From Amyelois transitella (Eukaryota; Arthropoda; Insecta; Lepidoptera; Pyralidae), in contig NC_083525.1 in assembly GCF_032362555.1 (NCBI RefSeq), positions 4,077,501-4,141,500 of the forward strand: 64,000 nt of DNA, read 5' to 3'. The position numbers were made by a program, and so were the translations under genes. Shown one piece after another: positions 13,401-25,590 of the stretch (position 1 is the first letter of the stretch; every line of letters starts with the position of its first letter). The notes under the pieces were generated by a model. That model saw only the letters and a program-made list of their open reading frames with translations, had not been told where the DNA came from and searched no databases.

Positions 13401-13799
13401 GAAGCAACGACGTAGAATAACACCAGGGGAATATAAGGATGATGATAGATTTATACTGATACTATGTACTATGCCTTCATCCAGAGGGTACTTTCATACA
13501 CCGTTATTTCATTTCCTCATTTCGAAATCAGCGATCATGACGCTGACGTGATTTCGAAATACTCGTATTGAAACCTAAAGGACAATGTCAAATCCATTGA
13601 AATCTGAATTGCCTTATTATTAAGAAATCGAAAAATATCAGAATAGATGAAAATAACCGACATTTCTATGGCATCGATTTCCATTATGCTCAAATATATC
13701 ATTTACTTTAAAGAAATTAAAAGATAAAGTGACATTCCTATACCAAAATAATATTATTAACGCATGTATCATCGACCTTTAAATTTTCGACCTACATCG

Positions 13800-14010
13800 A
13801 CCGTACCGTGTGGTTCCCGGCACTAAAGAATAAGACCACTCCACATCTTACACATGTATGTCATAAAAGACGACTAAGGGAAAGGCCAATAAACTTGTGA
13901 TTCTTCTTGTAGGCGATCGGCTAGCAACCTGTCGCTATTTGAATCCTAATTCTGCTGAGCCTGTCTACCCCGCATGGGATATAGAAGTGACTATATGGAT
14001 GTATGCATCA
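13800..14010 (-). mobile_element. SINE-like repeat, family A, nearly full copy
   Basis: On the + strand it runs from TACCGTGTGGTTCCCGGCAC, through ATGTCATAAAAGACGACTAA, GGCGATCGGCTAGCAACCTG and CTGTCTACCCCGCATGGGAT, to ACTATATGGATGTATG. One internal block (the CCAAACAGCTGAACGTG segment) is missing. Confidence 0.65.
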
Positions 14011-14600
14011 TCGACGTTTTTAATTAATTTATCTAGGTAACTGTATACAAAAGAGCTGCGTCCTCTTAGATATAACCAGAAATCAATATAATTATATTCA
14101 TTCAACTTTTTGTATAATTGACACATTAAGCCTTAAAATAAAAAGATGTTTTTCTGTTTACAATATTTTACTAAGTTTGTGGAAACAAATCGCTCTTAAT
14201 AAATTTTCACAATTTCATTTCGCCTTTTTCTGTAACATTCAGATCCTAAATGGCTTGAAGACATGATTTCTAAAATATTTCACTCTTATCAGTATTACGA
14301 AATTCACGCAGGTGAAGATAGAAATAAACTGTGCTGACTAATTGAGTAATAACCAATGCACGTTCACTAAGAAAATCACAAAACAATAAATCTACATTCA
14401 TATGATCATAGATAAATAACAAACTATTCATTTAAATTTAAACAAATAGTGACACAAAATTTTATGGCATCATTGACACCGCGTAAATTTACATCGCCCG
14501 AGGACTGATTTATTGATTCTCTCGTGTAACTAGAACACCTATAACACGCAATATATCAAATTGACATTCATACTATATCAACTGCTTTAAATTATAAAAT

Positions 14601-14700
14601 CACTGCTGAAACCAAGTTAAATTGAAAGCGCCACTGAAATTATTAAAATACACTGCTGAAAGGACGTAAAATTAAAAGCGCCACTGAAATTATTAAAAAA
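14601..14700. repeat. Two-copy 50-bp tandem duplication upstream of cuticle promoter
   Basis: CACTGCTGAA starts at 14601 and again at 14651. Both units also share AAAGCGCCACTGAAATTATT, so the period is exactly 50 bp with a few substitutions. The array ends 175 bp upstream of the TATA box of the cuticle gene, a position where a duplicated regulatory module would matter. No function is shown. Confidence 0.8.
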
Positions 14701-14875
14701 CACATTTATGCATACGAAGTGCAAGTAAATCACGTTAGCGTCGCATGCCGCCGAACGGGCGGCCGATTGCCATTGAAATGTTATGATATTTGGTTGTTTT
14801 ATCAATGGCATGTCCCAAGACTTTCACGTTTGCAGCGGGTCCGCGGCGCGCACCCCCTCTGCGCACACGCCGTCG

Positions 14876-14882
14876 TATATAA
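14876..14882 (+). promoter_or_regulatory. TATA box of the cuticle protein gene
   Basis: TATATAA sits in an otherwise GC-rich stretch (14820-14900), about 160 bp upstream of the start codon. That predicts transcription starting around 14903-14912 and a 5' leader of about 130 nt. TATA-containing core promoters are usual for highly expressed, stage-regulated insect cuticle genes. Confidence 0.65.
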
Positions 14883-15039
14883 CCTAGCTCCCGCCCTCAT
14901 TTCGACCAGACGCAAGTTGCACTTCGACATAGCGATTCCTGGAAGACACTTCAGTCTTCCATCAGCGCTATAAATCGAACAAACAAAACAAATTTCTCTC
15001 TATCCTTCTCTATCACTTCCGTGCTAACTTCTTTCCAAA

Positions 15040-18000
15040 ATGAAATCCATGGTAAGTGCTTTTCTTATAAAAAATACATCATAAACGTGACCGTAACATT
15101 TTCCTTGTTTAAAATCAATTATATGCTGTTATTTTTCCAATTTTACTGAAAATATTAGTGTCTTAGTCAATCGAATGGTCTGCAAAAGATCATTTATGCA
15201 AATGTTACGGTGCCGTTTGTTTGATAAACGGTGCGCCAGAGTTGGTCGCCGGTCGTGGCTAGATATCTTAATTTATTGTTGTAAAATCAAATATTGGTGA
15301 ACCGGGCGAGGCGAAGGCACTTTGTGTCCAAGCCTGCCTCGGGCCTTGCCCAACATCCTGCGAGCGCTACGGGACACCTGACCTCTATAACGCATAACAA
15401 GACTCTAACAACCTCACTCACAATAACGGGTGTCTTTCACAATATTAAACACAATTCAAATTTATTAGAACACGCAGATTAGAGATCAATAAAAGATATA
15501 AACGATTTAATTAAATAATGTGCGTTAGCGCGCAGTCAGGTGCTTTGATCGCTGGAATGCAACAAATAGCAAATTGTGAAATTGAGAGCATTCATATTTT
15601 TTTCGTTTAACAAAATATTTTCAAGAGTTCCAAATTTGAAATGTAAATACCAATTGTCCAGTCGTGTAAAAATGGGTCGAAGTTTTTAATTATTTAACAT
15701 ATAAGAGATAAGACCGCCGTTGTACTATACTGTTTCATATTTTTAATTGGTTATTGCCCGCGACTTCGTTCACCGTAAAAGTTCAAAGGGTTAGGGTCAA
15801 GTATTATTGAAAACCGCGTTCAAATCAGAGCAATAGTTGAAAGACGGACAAACAGACAGAAAATTTAACAAATCATATTTTTGGCTTCTGTTGGTCTTAT
15901 ATAGATCCCCCATATCGATATTTTGGCAATATCTTTCAAGTACAGCCATCTTTCAATTAATATTTTATCAATGGAGTTAATAACGAACAATAACAATTTA
16001 TTTTTGGGTAGCAGTAAAGAAATGCATATCTTTATGGTAAAAAATTGCAAAGATTTTCAGTTTTCTATAATGTACAAAATTTACTTAAAAAGACAAACTG
16101 TTCGTAACCAAAAGTTGCCTATAACCACAGGTCATTGTCAGCCACACCAACGTCTAACAACTTTGCGCTCTATTTACCAAATTCCTCACATTATGCTAAT
16201 AATTATACAAAAAGGAAAAATGCAGTTGCCTCAGCCTTGCTAAACGCTCGCCTGAGCGGAAATCCGTTGACGTTAACATTATATCAAGTCGTCAAATCCT
16301 AATTACTGTTCTCGTTATGTCAATACATCATTGAGTGTAACAACATAGTAAAGCACAACGGTAAAAATTTCAAAAATATCTCGCGATAGATGGACCAAAG
16401 AATCTACCCTGCGGTATCCTATATTTACTTCCTTATGCAACAATAACCAATTTTCTAGCATCGTTATACATATCTTTACTATCGAAAAACAGTTTTCTTA
16501 GTAAAGTGCTGAAAAAGTTGTAACGTTACGCTCGTGTGCTTCTCACTGTAATTAATTTTCTTTGTAGTAGGTACTTCGAATTATCTCTTATCAAGTTACG
16601 CAAGTACATCAACACGAATTACGCATCGTCCTGCCCGACATCATGTCACGCGAGCCCTTCACTTGTTTCAATTTAAGTATTTTAAAAATAATGTGCTAAA
16701 AAAATTGCATATATTATAAATAACTCAACAAAACTTTTTCAAAACCTCTTTTTTACTAGAATTTACTTTTATTTATCAAACATTTCATAAAGTATTGGTG
16801 TCAGACAAAAGTAGAGACAGTGCAATAAGAGTTTTCGCATTTGTATAATATAGTGTTCTTTGTATAATTTAACTGATAAATATTATAAAAATCCTTGATA
16901 TTTTTCCAAAGTTTCTTGAAGTACTGTTTATTCTGTGTTCTATTTTTACTCTAAAAGTAAAAATCGAAAAGTTTACAATTACAAAGAGAATCATTTTGTT
17001 TTTGTAAAAACCAAGGACATAAAAATTAAATTTCATGATTCATAGAAATTCATGTGCGTGTTAAAGACCTCGTATTGCCGGAACAATATTAAAATGAAAT
17101 GTAACAGATAATGTTTTTTTAGCAATAGCTATAAACCATTGCGGTTAAGGTTCCGTGGCTCGTAAAGCCAATCAGAGCACGAACCAGCCCAAGCAGGCGA
17201 TAGCTCCATGTCAATGTCACTGAAAGTTGACTTGCCTCACAGAGCCGGCGGTCTGTCCTTAGCCCTATCCATTATGCTCAAATTGTTTTACTTTACATTT
17301 GTTATGACCTAAACAAAGGCAATAAGACAATACAATAAACTGCCGAATAATAACAGTCTATCAAACAGTTTATGATGTACTTGCCAGTTGTTCAACATGA
17401 ATTTATAAGACTTGAACAACATTATTTTAATGAATTGTTAGAAAAACTTTGGATTTGGCACATCCAAAACTTTTTTAGTACGCGAGAATTAAACCATACC
17501 TTTTGAATCATAGGAAAAATATAATTATTCTTACTTTCAAAATTGGCAAATTTGATTATAGTAAAATAAGTTTTGATAAGTATTCCTTCAGTTTAATCAA
17601 CAATTCACTAATACTATCTTCAGTATCATTGATACCTCGACACGCCTAAATTTACACCTTCTTTCTTCATCACGTATATATCCGAACCCGTCACTCACAA
17701 TAATGAAATGATAATTAAATCTAGATTAGATCAGCGGCTGACTAAATTATTGATTGCTTAACATTAAATCATGGTACCCGTAACCGTAATTACCACCTGG
17801 ACCGTCACAGTTAACTTGATACAATTTTCGTTGAAACGTGAGAATATGCTAATAAATTATTCCTTCGATTATTGGAATATCTTGATTAACTAACAAATTG
17901 GTTTTTGTATAATAAAAAAAAATGTAGATGTGTTGGTACGTAGTAATTTTGAGAATATTGCATTCTCACAAGAATTGTGACTCTTAATACTTGAATGATT

Positions 18001-21000
18001 CTAAATACGAGTAGCACAAGTCCGTAACCCACAAATAAATTCATTGTCCAGAAATCATTATTAAGACAAAACAATGACTTGTTTTAATTTTAATTAAAAT
18101 TCTGTACGGACAACCGAAGCATATCTCTTTAGTATACGACAAAAAAAAATACAATATTTGTATAGTTAGAATAAAATCAGTAGGTAGGTTTATTTTTGGT
18201 CGCACCGATTACAAAGGGACAGTAGGGTAACCATTCATTTAAACAAATGTATTTTACATAAATAATAGTGATTATTGACCTTTTCACGTGCAAGGATGAA
18301 GGGTATTTAAAGCTCGGCACACACTATAACACCCACGGTTAACATTATCACCTATCTAGTTTTTCTGTTATATTCCATTTATGATACAATGTCAACCAGT
18401 AATACTGTTTTAACTCTTCACATTCACCTTACTAACACTTCAATATGATTGACATTCCTTACTACCTGCCTATAAACAAAGTAGGTGGAGACAAGTTCGA
18501 TTATTTTATTGCCGGTGCTCAGAATAATTTACCAAGATCGTTTACGATTGAGACAGCCAATTAATGCCCTCATCACGATTTTACTCCAACTTCAGAAAAT
18601 ATGACATTTAGGTCACGGGTCCTATTTTTATTATTATATTGATATTATTTTAGTTCTTAACTTTCTTAACGTATAAATAAACATACATATACGAGACAAA
18701 TTACACAGATTGAGTTCTCAGAGCCTCAAAGTAAGTTCCAAATTTGTGTGACGAGACAATAACTAAACATCCAAGACCCAGGCCATCAGAAAAAGTTTGT
18801 TTTACATCATGCCCTGGCCGGGATTCAAACCCGGGACCGACTGTGTCTCAACCAAGCGCACTACCGCTGCGCCACAGAGGCCGTCAAATCCTTCAACGTC
18901 GTCTTTTTCAACCATCCAATTTTCTCAGCTTCTTTAAGTTAAACCCAACTTAATTATCGACATGACCATCCCTAGATAACATCGTGATTAATAAGTGAGG
19001 GCACGCCTAGCAGGCGAACCACGGGTGTCGCCGGCGCGCCGCTCACCCAAGCTTTTTGTCTGCATTCCTTCGCGCACCAATTTAGAAGGGCACTACATTG
19101 CCCACGCGCTAGCCCGCGGCACTTAATCGATATCCTAATTATAATACGTAACACACCATAAAAGCCATATTATATAACTCGGGAATTCAATTAGTTAAAC
19201 AAAGGAAGCAATGGTAAAGTCACTTGTTCATGACTTCACGCGGGGGCGACTTGCATCAGCCATAATTCGTAAAACAACTTCAAAAGGTCGGTATTAAATG
19301 TGCACTCACCAATAAAACCGATTATCGAGAAGTATTCGAGGTAGGTTTTCAACTTTTAAATTATTTCCTCGCTGCAGCACTCGTACAATCACGGGCAAAA
19401 ATCAATGTAATGAGGATGTAAGGTGTCGGCGGCGGGATGATTTACCGTGCAATTAACACTTGCGTGTCGACTTTATTCATGAAGAAATTAAATGTTGACG
19501 CAGAACATGTGTCATGTATGGCTATGAGCTTGAATGATATATTTTATTGATGGTTTACTGGTTTATTGCTAGGTGATACTGCTGTATCGAGTTTGATATT
19601 GTCTTAAAATTTTATAAATAATTTATTGTCTTTGGGTACAGGCCTCCCTCGGTTTTGTCAAAGATTTAATTTGTGATTAAGGACAAAATCAGACACTACT
19701 GTGTTTTTATACACAAATTGTCACTTACTAAAATCACTTTTTGCACTTCTTATGCTAATAATTTCAACTCTTGTACGTTGAAACTGAATGTTCTTTATTT
19801 AATATTTTTATACAAGCGATCAAACGCGATAGATCCATTAATAGCCAGGGCAAAAAGTGGAAATTGCAAGAGTTGACACACGAGGGTAACCAGTATCAGA
19901 ATGTGACAGTGGGCAGGTCCGGAAGGCTCACTTCCTGCTTCGTGACCTTCGAGTGGCCTTCAGACCTTGGCTAGCGCCGTTCACTCAATGACCGACTTGC
20001 CTTTATTATTTGGATGTATATCAATCGACTGAAATTGGAAACCAGAGAATCGATTTGTTCTGTGCGTGATAGACGAATTTGTGTAGACAAGAATAGATTT
20101 TACTGTCCGTTTTAACGCAAATCATTACCATCGTATTATCTGGTGATATGTATGGCATTGATACGATCGCTTCACATATCATGGGAAGCTTTGTTTTATT
20201 GGTTATATTTTGTTGTGGTCCTCAAGCCAGTGCTGTTTGTGTTTCTGCGGAATAGAAATACTTAGGTCTGTCGCAGATAGACCATAACTCTCTCTCTTCT
20301 TTGCGTGAATGGTATATTCAGAAACTTTATCTCACAATACTTTTTTGCTTTAATTTTGATGACCATCATTATACGATATTATATAGAGTTAAAACATTGT
20401 TCATGACTTTCAAAGGATTGTCTCTTATAGGTATAACAAAAGTTTAATAGATTAAAGTGGCAGTAGGTACTTAGGTAGTTCCCGCGATGTCCAAAGGCGC
20501 GTCCTGCGAGGTACTCCGCAGGGCTCCGCCGGACCATGACCCGGTTGCACGACGCCGCGACAAATTCCTCGCCTATGCACTCATCTCATTAAATTTTCAT
20601 CAAGTACGCTCTATTTACTTCACTGAACTTCTTGAATTTTTGACATTTTGTTCTCCAATTTTTAAACCGTAGAAATAAACATCACACAAGGAAATGAATC
20701 TACACTTTTACTTTTTTTTTTACCAAGTATCATATAATTCCGGTATTTCTTTTCTAATGTCAACATGCAGAATAACATTTTTCCAGAAGCTTAAAGAATT
20801 TTTGAAAATCTGCTGTCCGTGCTCCTCTAGACTCGCCAAACCAAACGCCAAATTTTTGATTGATCAATGGTTATGACAATGCTCAGATCGATTAGTCAGT
20901 AGGTCGGAATCTTCTTATAGAAAAGTTCTGTATCTAATCTTGGCTACTAAATGAAATAGTATTTCAAATAACAATTTATGAATAGTTCACTATCATTTAA

Positions 21001-24000
21001 ATAGCTTATAAAGTGCATTTAATGCGATTTATATCATCATTCTATTAGAATAACATAAGTTAATAATCTAGCCTGACGAATGTACTAGTAAAGTTGTTCT
21101 TGTTATTACTTTTTATTACCACAGTAACAGAGGTTCTATTGAACCAATAATTAGAAATAAAACCGGTAAAACTAAAAAAATCTCACCAATTATCAAACTC
21201 TGCAAGATAAGTCTATCAAGTATGAAAAAAGTACATTTAGTGTGACAACAAGCAGAAAGGTATAGTAATGCGATGACATCAACGACAGGTTTCTTCTTAA
21301 CAATCTTAACATTATGTGATGCCCATAATTGGGCGTACTAGTAGTGTGAGTGCGGTTCCGTTGACACTGACTTTCTGAACAGACAGACTGCATTCTTTGT
21401 TTATATTGTCACCGACTTGCTCCATTACTGCGCCATAATTTATTATACGACCTTTAAACCTGCAATTAAACGAGACCAAGATTTTAATAATATGTGTTAC
21501 GGTTTGAATTTATCCCGGCACTATTATACATACAATTTTAAATGTCATATTTGGTATAGCAGCAAAGAAAAACATATTCTGTGCCAGCTTGTTATCTTCC
21601 CGTGAAGATTTGAAAAGGAAATCCAAAAAAATCTCATACTACGTAATATTGTCTACTGTCACTATCTCTTGTGATTTTGGCATCTGCATATATGGAGGAG
21701 ATAAAGACTTGTGCAACAACATAGATTTTTTATCTTTTGTTAAACTTTAGGATTAAAAAACATTTTCTTTCATAGTAATCTAATTCAAAGTCAAACATTT
21801 CTTTTCCAACTCACGACACTTGCAGTTTCCCAGGGCGTGATATAGATTTCTGAGAAGAGACCGGTTACTTAATTCTAGTACCAATAAATTCATAGTATTA
21901 TCATAAATAGAGCTGCAGTCGCTATTGCTAATACTACTTAGTTAGTGAATACAACAGATCAACCCACGGTTATAGCCGGCCTCGCCCACGTGGGTGTCTC
22001 TACAGAACGACCAATTTGTGAAATATATTTTGCGATCAGTTTGCTCAATTGAAAATCTATAAATATTGTATCAAATTTTATATCCCAGGCTCGCCTTTCA
22101 ACGCGTATTTAAATTATACGTTTTCAATTCGTTCTGTATTTTATTGTTCTTAAGTGATTTCAATCGAGCCATTAAACTGGCGTTTTCATGTCAACAATAT
22201 GCAACCGTTTTGTTTAATTGTTTTTATCGTGCACATGTTTATCAGCACTGAGACAAATTGTCATGTCGGTCATATGAGATACACCATCAGATCAGATTTT
22301 AAAACCACGACTTCTCTGTCTTACTCAATGTCGGTCAATGTTTGCATTCAAGTGTCGTGAGTACACTATCGCAAAATCCAGTAAACGTACAGTCAACAAC
22401 ATCATTAAGAGTACTGAGCCTACTAATAATTCAAAACGAATTAATAAAATTTCAGAAAATTATAGAATCTTCTAAACATAAACTTTGTAAGTAATCAATT
22501 TTAAGATTGGTAAAAATATTTTGACCAGCCCATTATAGTAAATTAATTCCTGTATGCTAGTCTGGTATGGAAGAAAAATGAAAGGTAGGCTGTCAATTTG
22601 GGATATCCTTCAGGAAATGGTCCGTCACAATCTGAATGCTTCCAAAACGTACTTTCGACTTTTGGCATACATACTGTTGGCGCTGTCTATCATCTTAATC
22701 TCATAAACGTGAATAAATAGTTTAGTAGACCACACCCACGTATTTGACTATACCACCCAGACACCTGCAGTAGCAGTCCAGCGCGACTTACCATAGACAA
22801 CTGGAATTATAAATATTGTATCGACTTGTAACAACTATAATGAAGGACTACGAACAAGCACTGTGACTGGCAATTACTCGCAAATATTGTACCTTTGCCG
22901 GCAATAACTCTGAATATTATCTAGTTAATAAGGGATATGCTAAAGTTGAATACAACTGGTTCCATGACTTAAGATCAGATACTGTACTACACAATTTCTG
23001 ATATCTATGCAATTCACTATCAAAGGCTATTTTAACATGATAATGATTTATAGTTGGGTTAACTTCTAAAGGCGTACTGTAATCATTACCTACACCTCGA
23101 GCTTTAGAAACAGATAACGAACAGCGACGGTTTTTTATCAAGTGGCATCGGTAAAATTGCATTATTAATAGCGACATTATACGCCACTTATCATATAAAA
23201 TTTCATGATTATTGTAAATAATAAAAAAATACTAATGAACAAATGTGTTTGTCTGCAGATCGTTGTAGCGTGCTTGGCTTTGGCGTGCGGCGCACACGCA
23301 AGCGGCGGCTGGGCCGGCCCGCCCGCCAACATCGCGCTGTCCCAGGACGGGCGTAACATCCTCGACACACCCGAGGTCGCGCAGGCTAGAGCCGCCCACC
23401 TCTCAGCCCTACAGCAAGCCGCCCAGAACAACCCCAACCCACAAGACGACGGCTCCTACGATCCCCGTTGGGACAACGAAGAGTACTGGCAGCGCGCTGA
23501 ACAGCCCAAATGGAACGCTGCCCCCGCCCAACAATGGAACTCTGCCCCGGCTCAGCAATGGAACGCCGCTCCCGCGTGGAACGCCGCCCCCGCCCAGCAA
23601 TGGAACGCTGCTCCCGCTGCTCCCGCATGGAACGCCGCCGGCCACGCTCCCGCTCCAGTCGCCGAAACTCCTGAAGTAGCTCAGGCCCGTGCCGCTCACC
23701 TCGCCGCTCTGTCCGCTGCCAAGTCTGCCGCCCCCGCGCAGCAGCAGTGGAACGCCCCCGCCCAACAGCAGTGGAACGCCCCTGCCCACCAACAGCAATG
23801 GAGTGCTCCCGCTCAGCAATGGAACGGTGCTCCCTCATGGCAAGGCAATGCCGCCCACCAGGCCGCCAACATCAGGCTAGCGCACGACGGCTCCGGCATC
23901 CTGGACACCCCCGAGGTGGCGGCGGCGCGCGCCGCTCACTTGGCCGCTCACTCGCAGGCCGCGCACGGAGCGCCCGCGCCCGCTCCCCAGCAGCACTGGT

Positions 24001-24002
24001 GA
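15040..24002 (+). CDS. Secreted cuticle protein with three 18-residue-type motifs
   Basis: Two exons, 15040-15051 (Met-Lys-Ser-Met) and 23259-24002, joined across an 8.2-kb intron with GTAAGT and CTGCAG junctions in phase 0. The product is 251 residues. Residues 1-18 (MKSMIVVACLALACGAHA) form a signal peptide, and an intron inside the signal peptide is typical of insect cuticle genes. The mature protein has three copies of a (D/E)TPEVAxARAAHLxA motif at about residues 40-54, 140-154 and 220-234. Two copies are preceded by ANIxLxxDGxxIL. Between them are low-complexity repeats of PAQQWNAAP type rich in Ala, Pro, Gln and Trp. This matches the cuticle proteins with the 18-amino-acid motif; there is no chitin-binding R&R domain. 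It probably acts as a structural component of extracellular cuticle. The exon is very GC-rich compared with its surroundings. I cannot name the exact family member. Confidence 0.85.
15052..23258 (+). other. 8.2-kb first intron of the cuticle gene
   Basis: No convincing coding exon was found inside. The intron is mostly AT-rich but has several GC-richer islands: about 15295-15380, 17140-17270, 18980-19130, 19845-19980 and 20485-20600. A tRNA-derived SINE lies at 18790-18895. Large first introns of cuticle genes often hold enhancers, so the islands are candidates for these. The small frame at 20487 (starting MSKGASCEVLRRAPP) has no splice support that I can see. Confidence 0.55.
18790..18895 (-). 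mobile_element. tRNA-derived SINE head (family C)
   Basis: On the - strand it reads GGCCTCTGTGGCGCAGCGGT, an A-box (TGGCGCAGCGG), then GTCCCGGGTTTGAATCCCGG, a B-box (GGTTTGAATCC), ending GCCAGGGCATG. The outer ends pair poorly as an acceptor stem, and sequence resembling a SINE body continues past the 3' end, so I call it a SINE and not a tRNA gene. It lies in the first intron of the cuticle gene, antisense to it. Confidence 0.65.
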
Positions 24003-24254
24003 AGCTCCCCTCTTCCTCTCGCGGCCGCACTGGACGCAGCGCTAGCCCGTAGCTCGCGGCCACTGAGCCGCGTTTGTGCCATTACGCCCTAGGTCTGCGT
24101 CGAGACGTTCGTTTCTTCCTCCGATCTCCTTCTTCTTTTAGGAACTTTTCTAAGTGCAAGTGCGTCAGCCTATTCTATTCTTGTGGCTTTTTGTTACTTT
24201 TATAAGGAATTCTATTAAATGAACATTTTGTACATAATAATTGTATGTATGCGT

Positions 24255-24260
24255 AATAAA
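24255..24260 (+). terminator. Poly(A) signal of the cuticle gene
   Basis: AATAAA about 250 nt after the stop codon, at the end of a 3' untranslated region that changes from GC-rich to AT-rich. No closer canonical signal was seen. Confidence 0.65.
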
Positions 24261-25590
24261 CGAATTATATGAAACGGAAAACATTCCAGTGTTTGAGTTA
24301 CTCACCTAGCGTATAACTAAAACAAGGTCATCAAGTAAAATGCGTTTAATAGAGAGATGGTTCGAACTGATAAAATAAAATTGCACAGGCATGTTACCTT
24401 GATTACTGAACAAATGCAAACACAAAGGTTACTTTTTATTAGATTTAGAATTACATTAAGTAACATAATTTACAACACAACCAAAAAAAACAATAAAAAG
24501 TGATCATGATTTCCCTAATGTTGACTACAAACAGTCAAAAATAAGAAGAACATCTATTTTGCCACAACGAAATTCATGGCAGCCATAATATACCTAAATT
24601 TTTCAACATGAGGTTGTCTCCTTCCCTTGTCGGGGTAGCTGTACTAATTAATAAAAATGTCTACGAATTGGGATATCTTGATATTCATTGACCGTAATAT
24701 GAAACGAAAACCAGCTGTATTTAAACACCGATAACGATTTTATCAGATAATCATAGTGTAACTTAAATAATCGTTTGTGGTGCATGACGATCATGTTGAA
24801 CGGAGTCTCGCAACCGTAGCGTGACACCGGCCATATCAAACTGATCTCTGCTAAGATAGCCTACGATGCAGCAACGATACAAGTACAAAACACCAACGAT
24901 AAAAAATACTAGAGGTAAATCAATAATATGAAAGCCAAAATTGCTGATCGTAAACTTAAAACATGTACTTTCCAGTAGCAGAGAACAGAAGGCCTTTTAT
25001 AGAATTTTAAAGAAAATATCTTATGCATTAAGCACACATTGATCTTATCGACGTCCAATATTCGTTCTCTCTAACTTTGGCATTAATAATATTAAGAGAA
25101 TAATGATTCCGTTCATGAATGATGTTTTATCTTTACATCAATTGCATTATGTTGTTGTTATACCTACATCATTGAACTTCGTGATAACGAAATCGTCACG
25201 ATAGTGCCTCAATTAATTCCTAATTAAATTTCTGGTAATTTTCATTAGCAAACAACGTGTGCAACCAACAAATACACATTACACTAATTGACATTGGCTT
25301 TGTTTACACCCAAATTAATTAAAATTGAGGTCTTTAAATTACAAGGATTGAACAAGTGACTCGAAAATGTATAATTTTACCCTCAAAAGATAGAAAAGGC
25401 GGCCCTGTGTAGATTCATCATTCGATAGACGCAATCAAACGATTAGTGAGCAAACAGCAATAACGTGAAATTGGGTTAAACAAGTGAACAAATTCGATCA
25501 AGTTTACCGCATTTCAAATCGGACATTTGTTAGGTACTCTTGGACATTTCACGTACCTACAGTTAGCCATATGATGGTGCAGACCTAATT
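24261..25590. other. Intergenic, cuticle gene to pickpocket gene
   Basis: AT-rich with no coding frame I can support. 24600-24640 may contain a very decayed SINE end (CCTTGTCGGGGTAGC). The promoter of the sodium-channel gene should lie toward the right end, but no TATA box or other clear element was recognised. Confidence 0.5.

Larger units (their letters stand above)
1..14600. other. Gene-free left flank, repeat-rich
   Basis: I find no exon with good coding character here. The open frames are short, AT-rich and unlike any family I recognise. What can be seen is old SINE copies (listed separately), one retrotransposon reverse-transcriptase tail near 10670-10810, a large hairpin at 4087-4196 and a short hairpin with a tandem array at 7531-7608. 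Stretches such as 1000-3300, 4200-6300, 9900-10600 and 10900-12850 show nothing beyond AT-rich sequence with homopolymer runs. Distal regulatory DNA of the cuticle gene to the right could lie here but cannot be recognised by eye. Confidence 0.7.

Noticed and set aside
18790-18895. Possible tRNA gene on the - strand
   Set aside because: A-box and B-box are good, but the acceptor stem ends do not pair and SINE-like sequence continues beyond.
20487-20672. Possible alternative exon starting MSKGASCEVLRRAPP in the cuticle intron
   Set aside because: No matching donor or acceptor joins it in frame to the cuticle exons and no family similarity; kept only as a GC-island observation.
23386-23838. Long open frames on the opposite strand of the cuticle exon (150 and 136 residues)
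   Set aside because: They are by-products of the GC-rich repeat that encodes the cuticle protein; no signal, domain or splice support.
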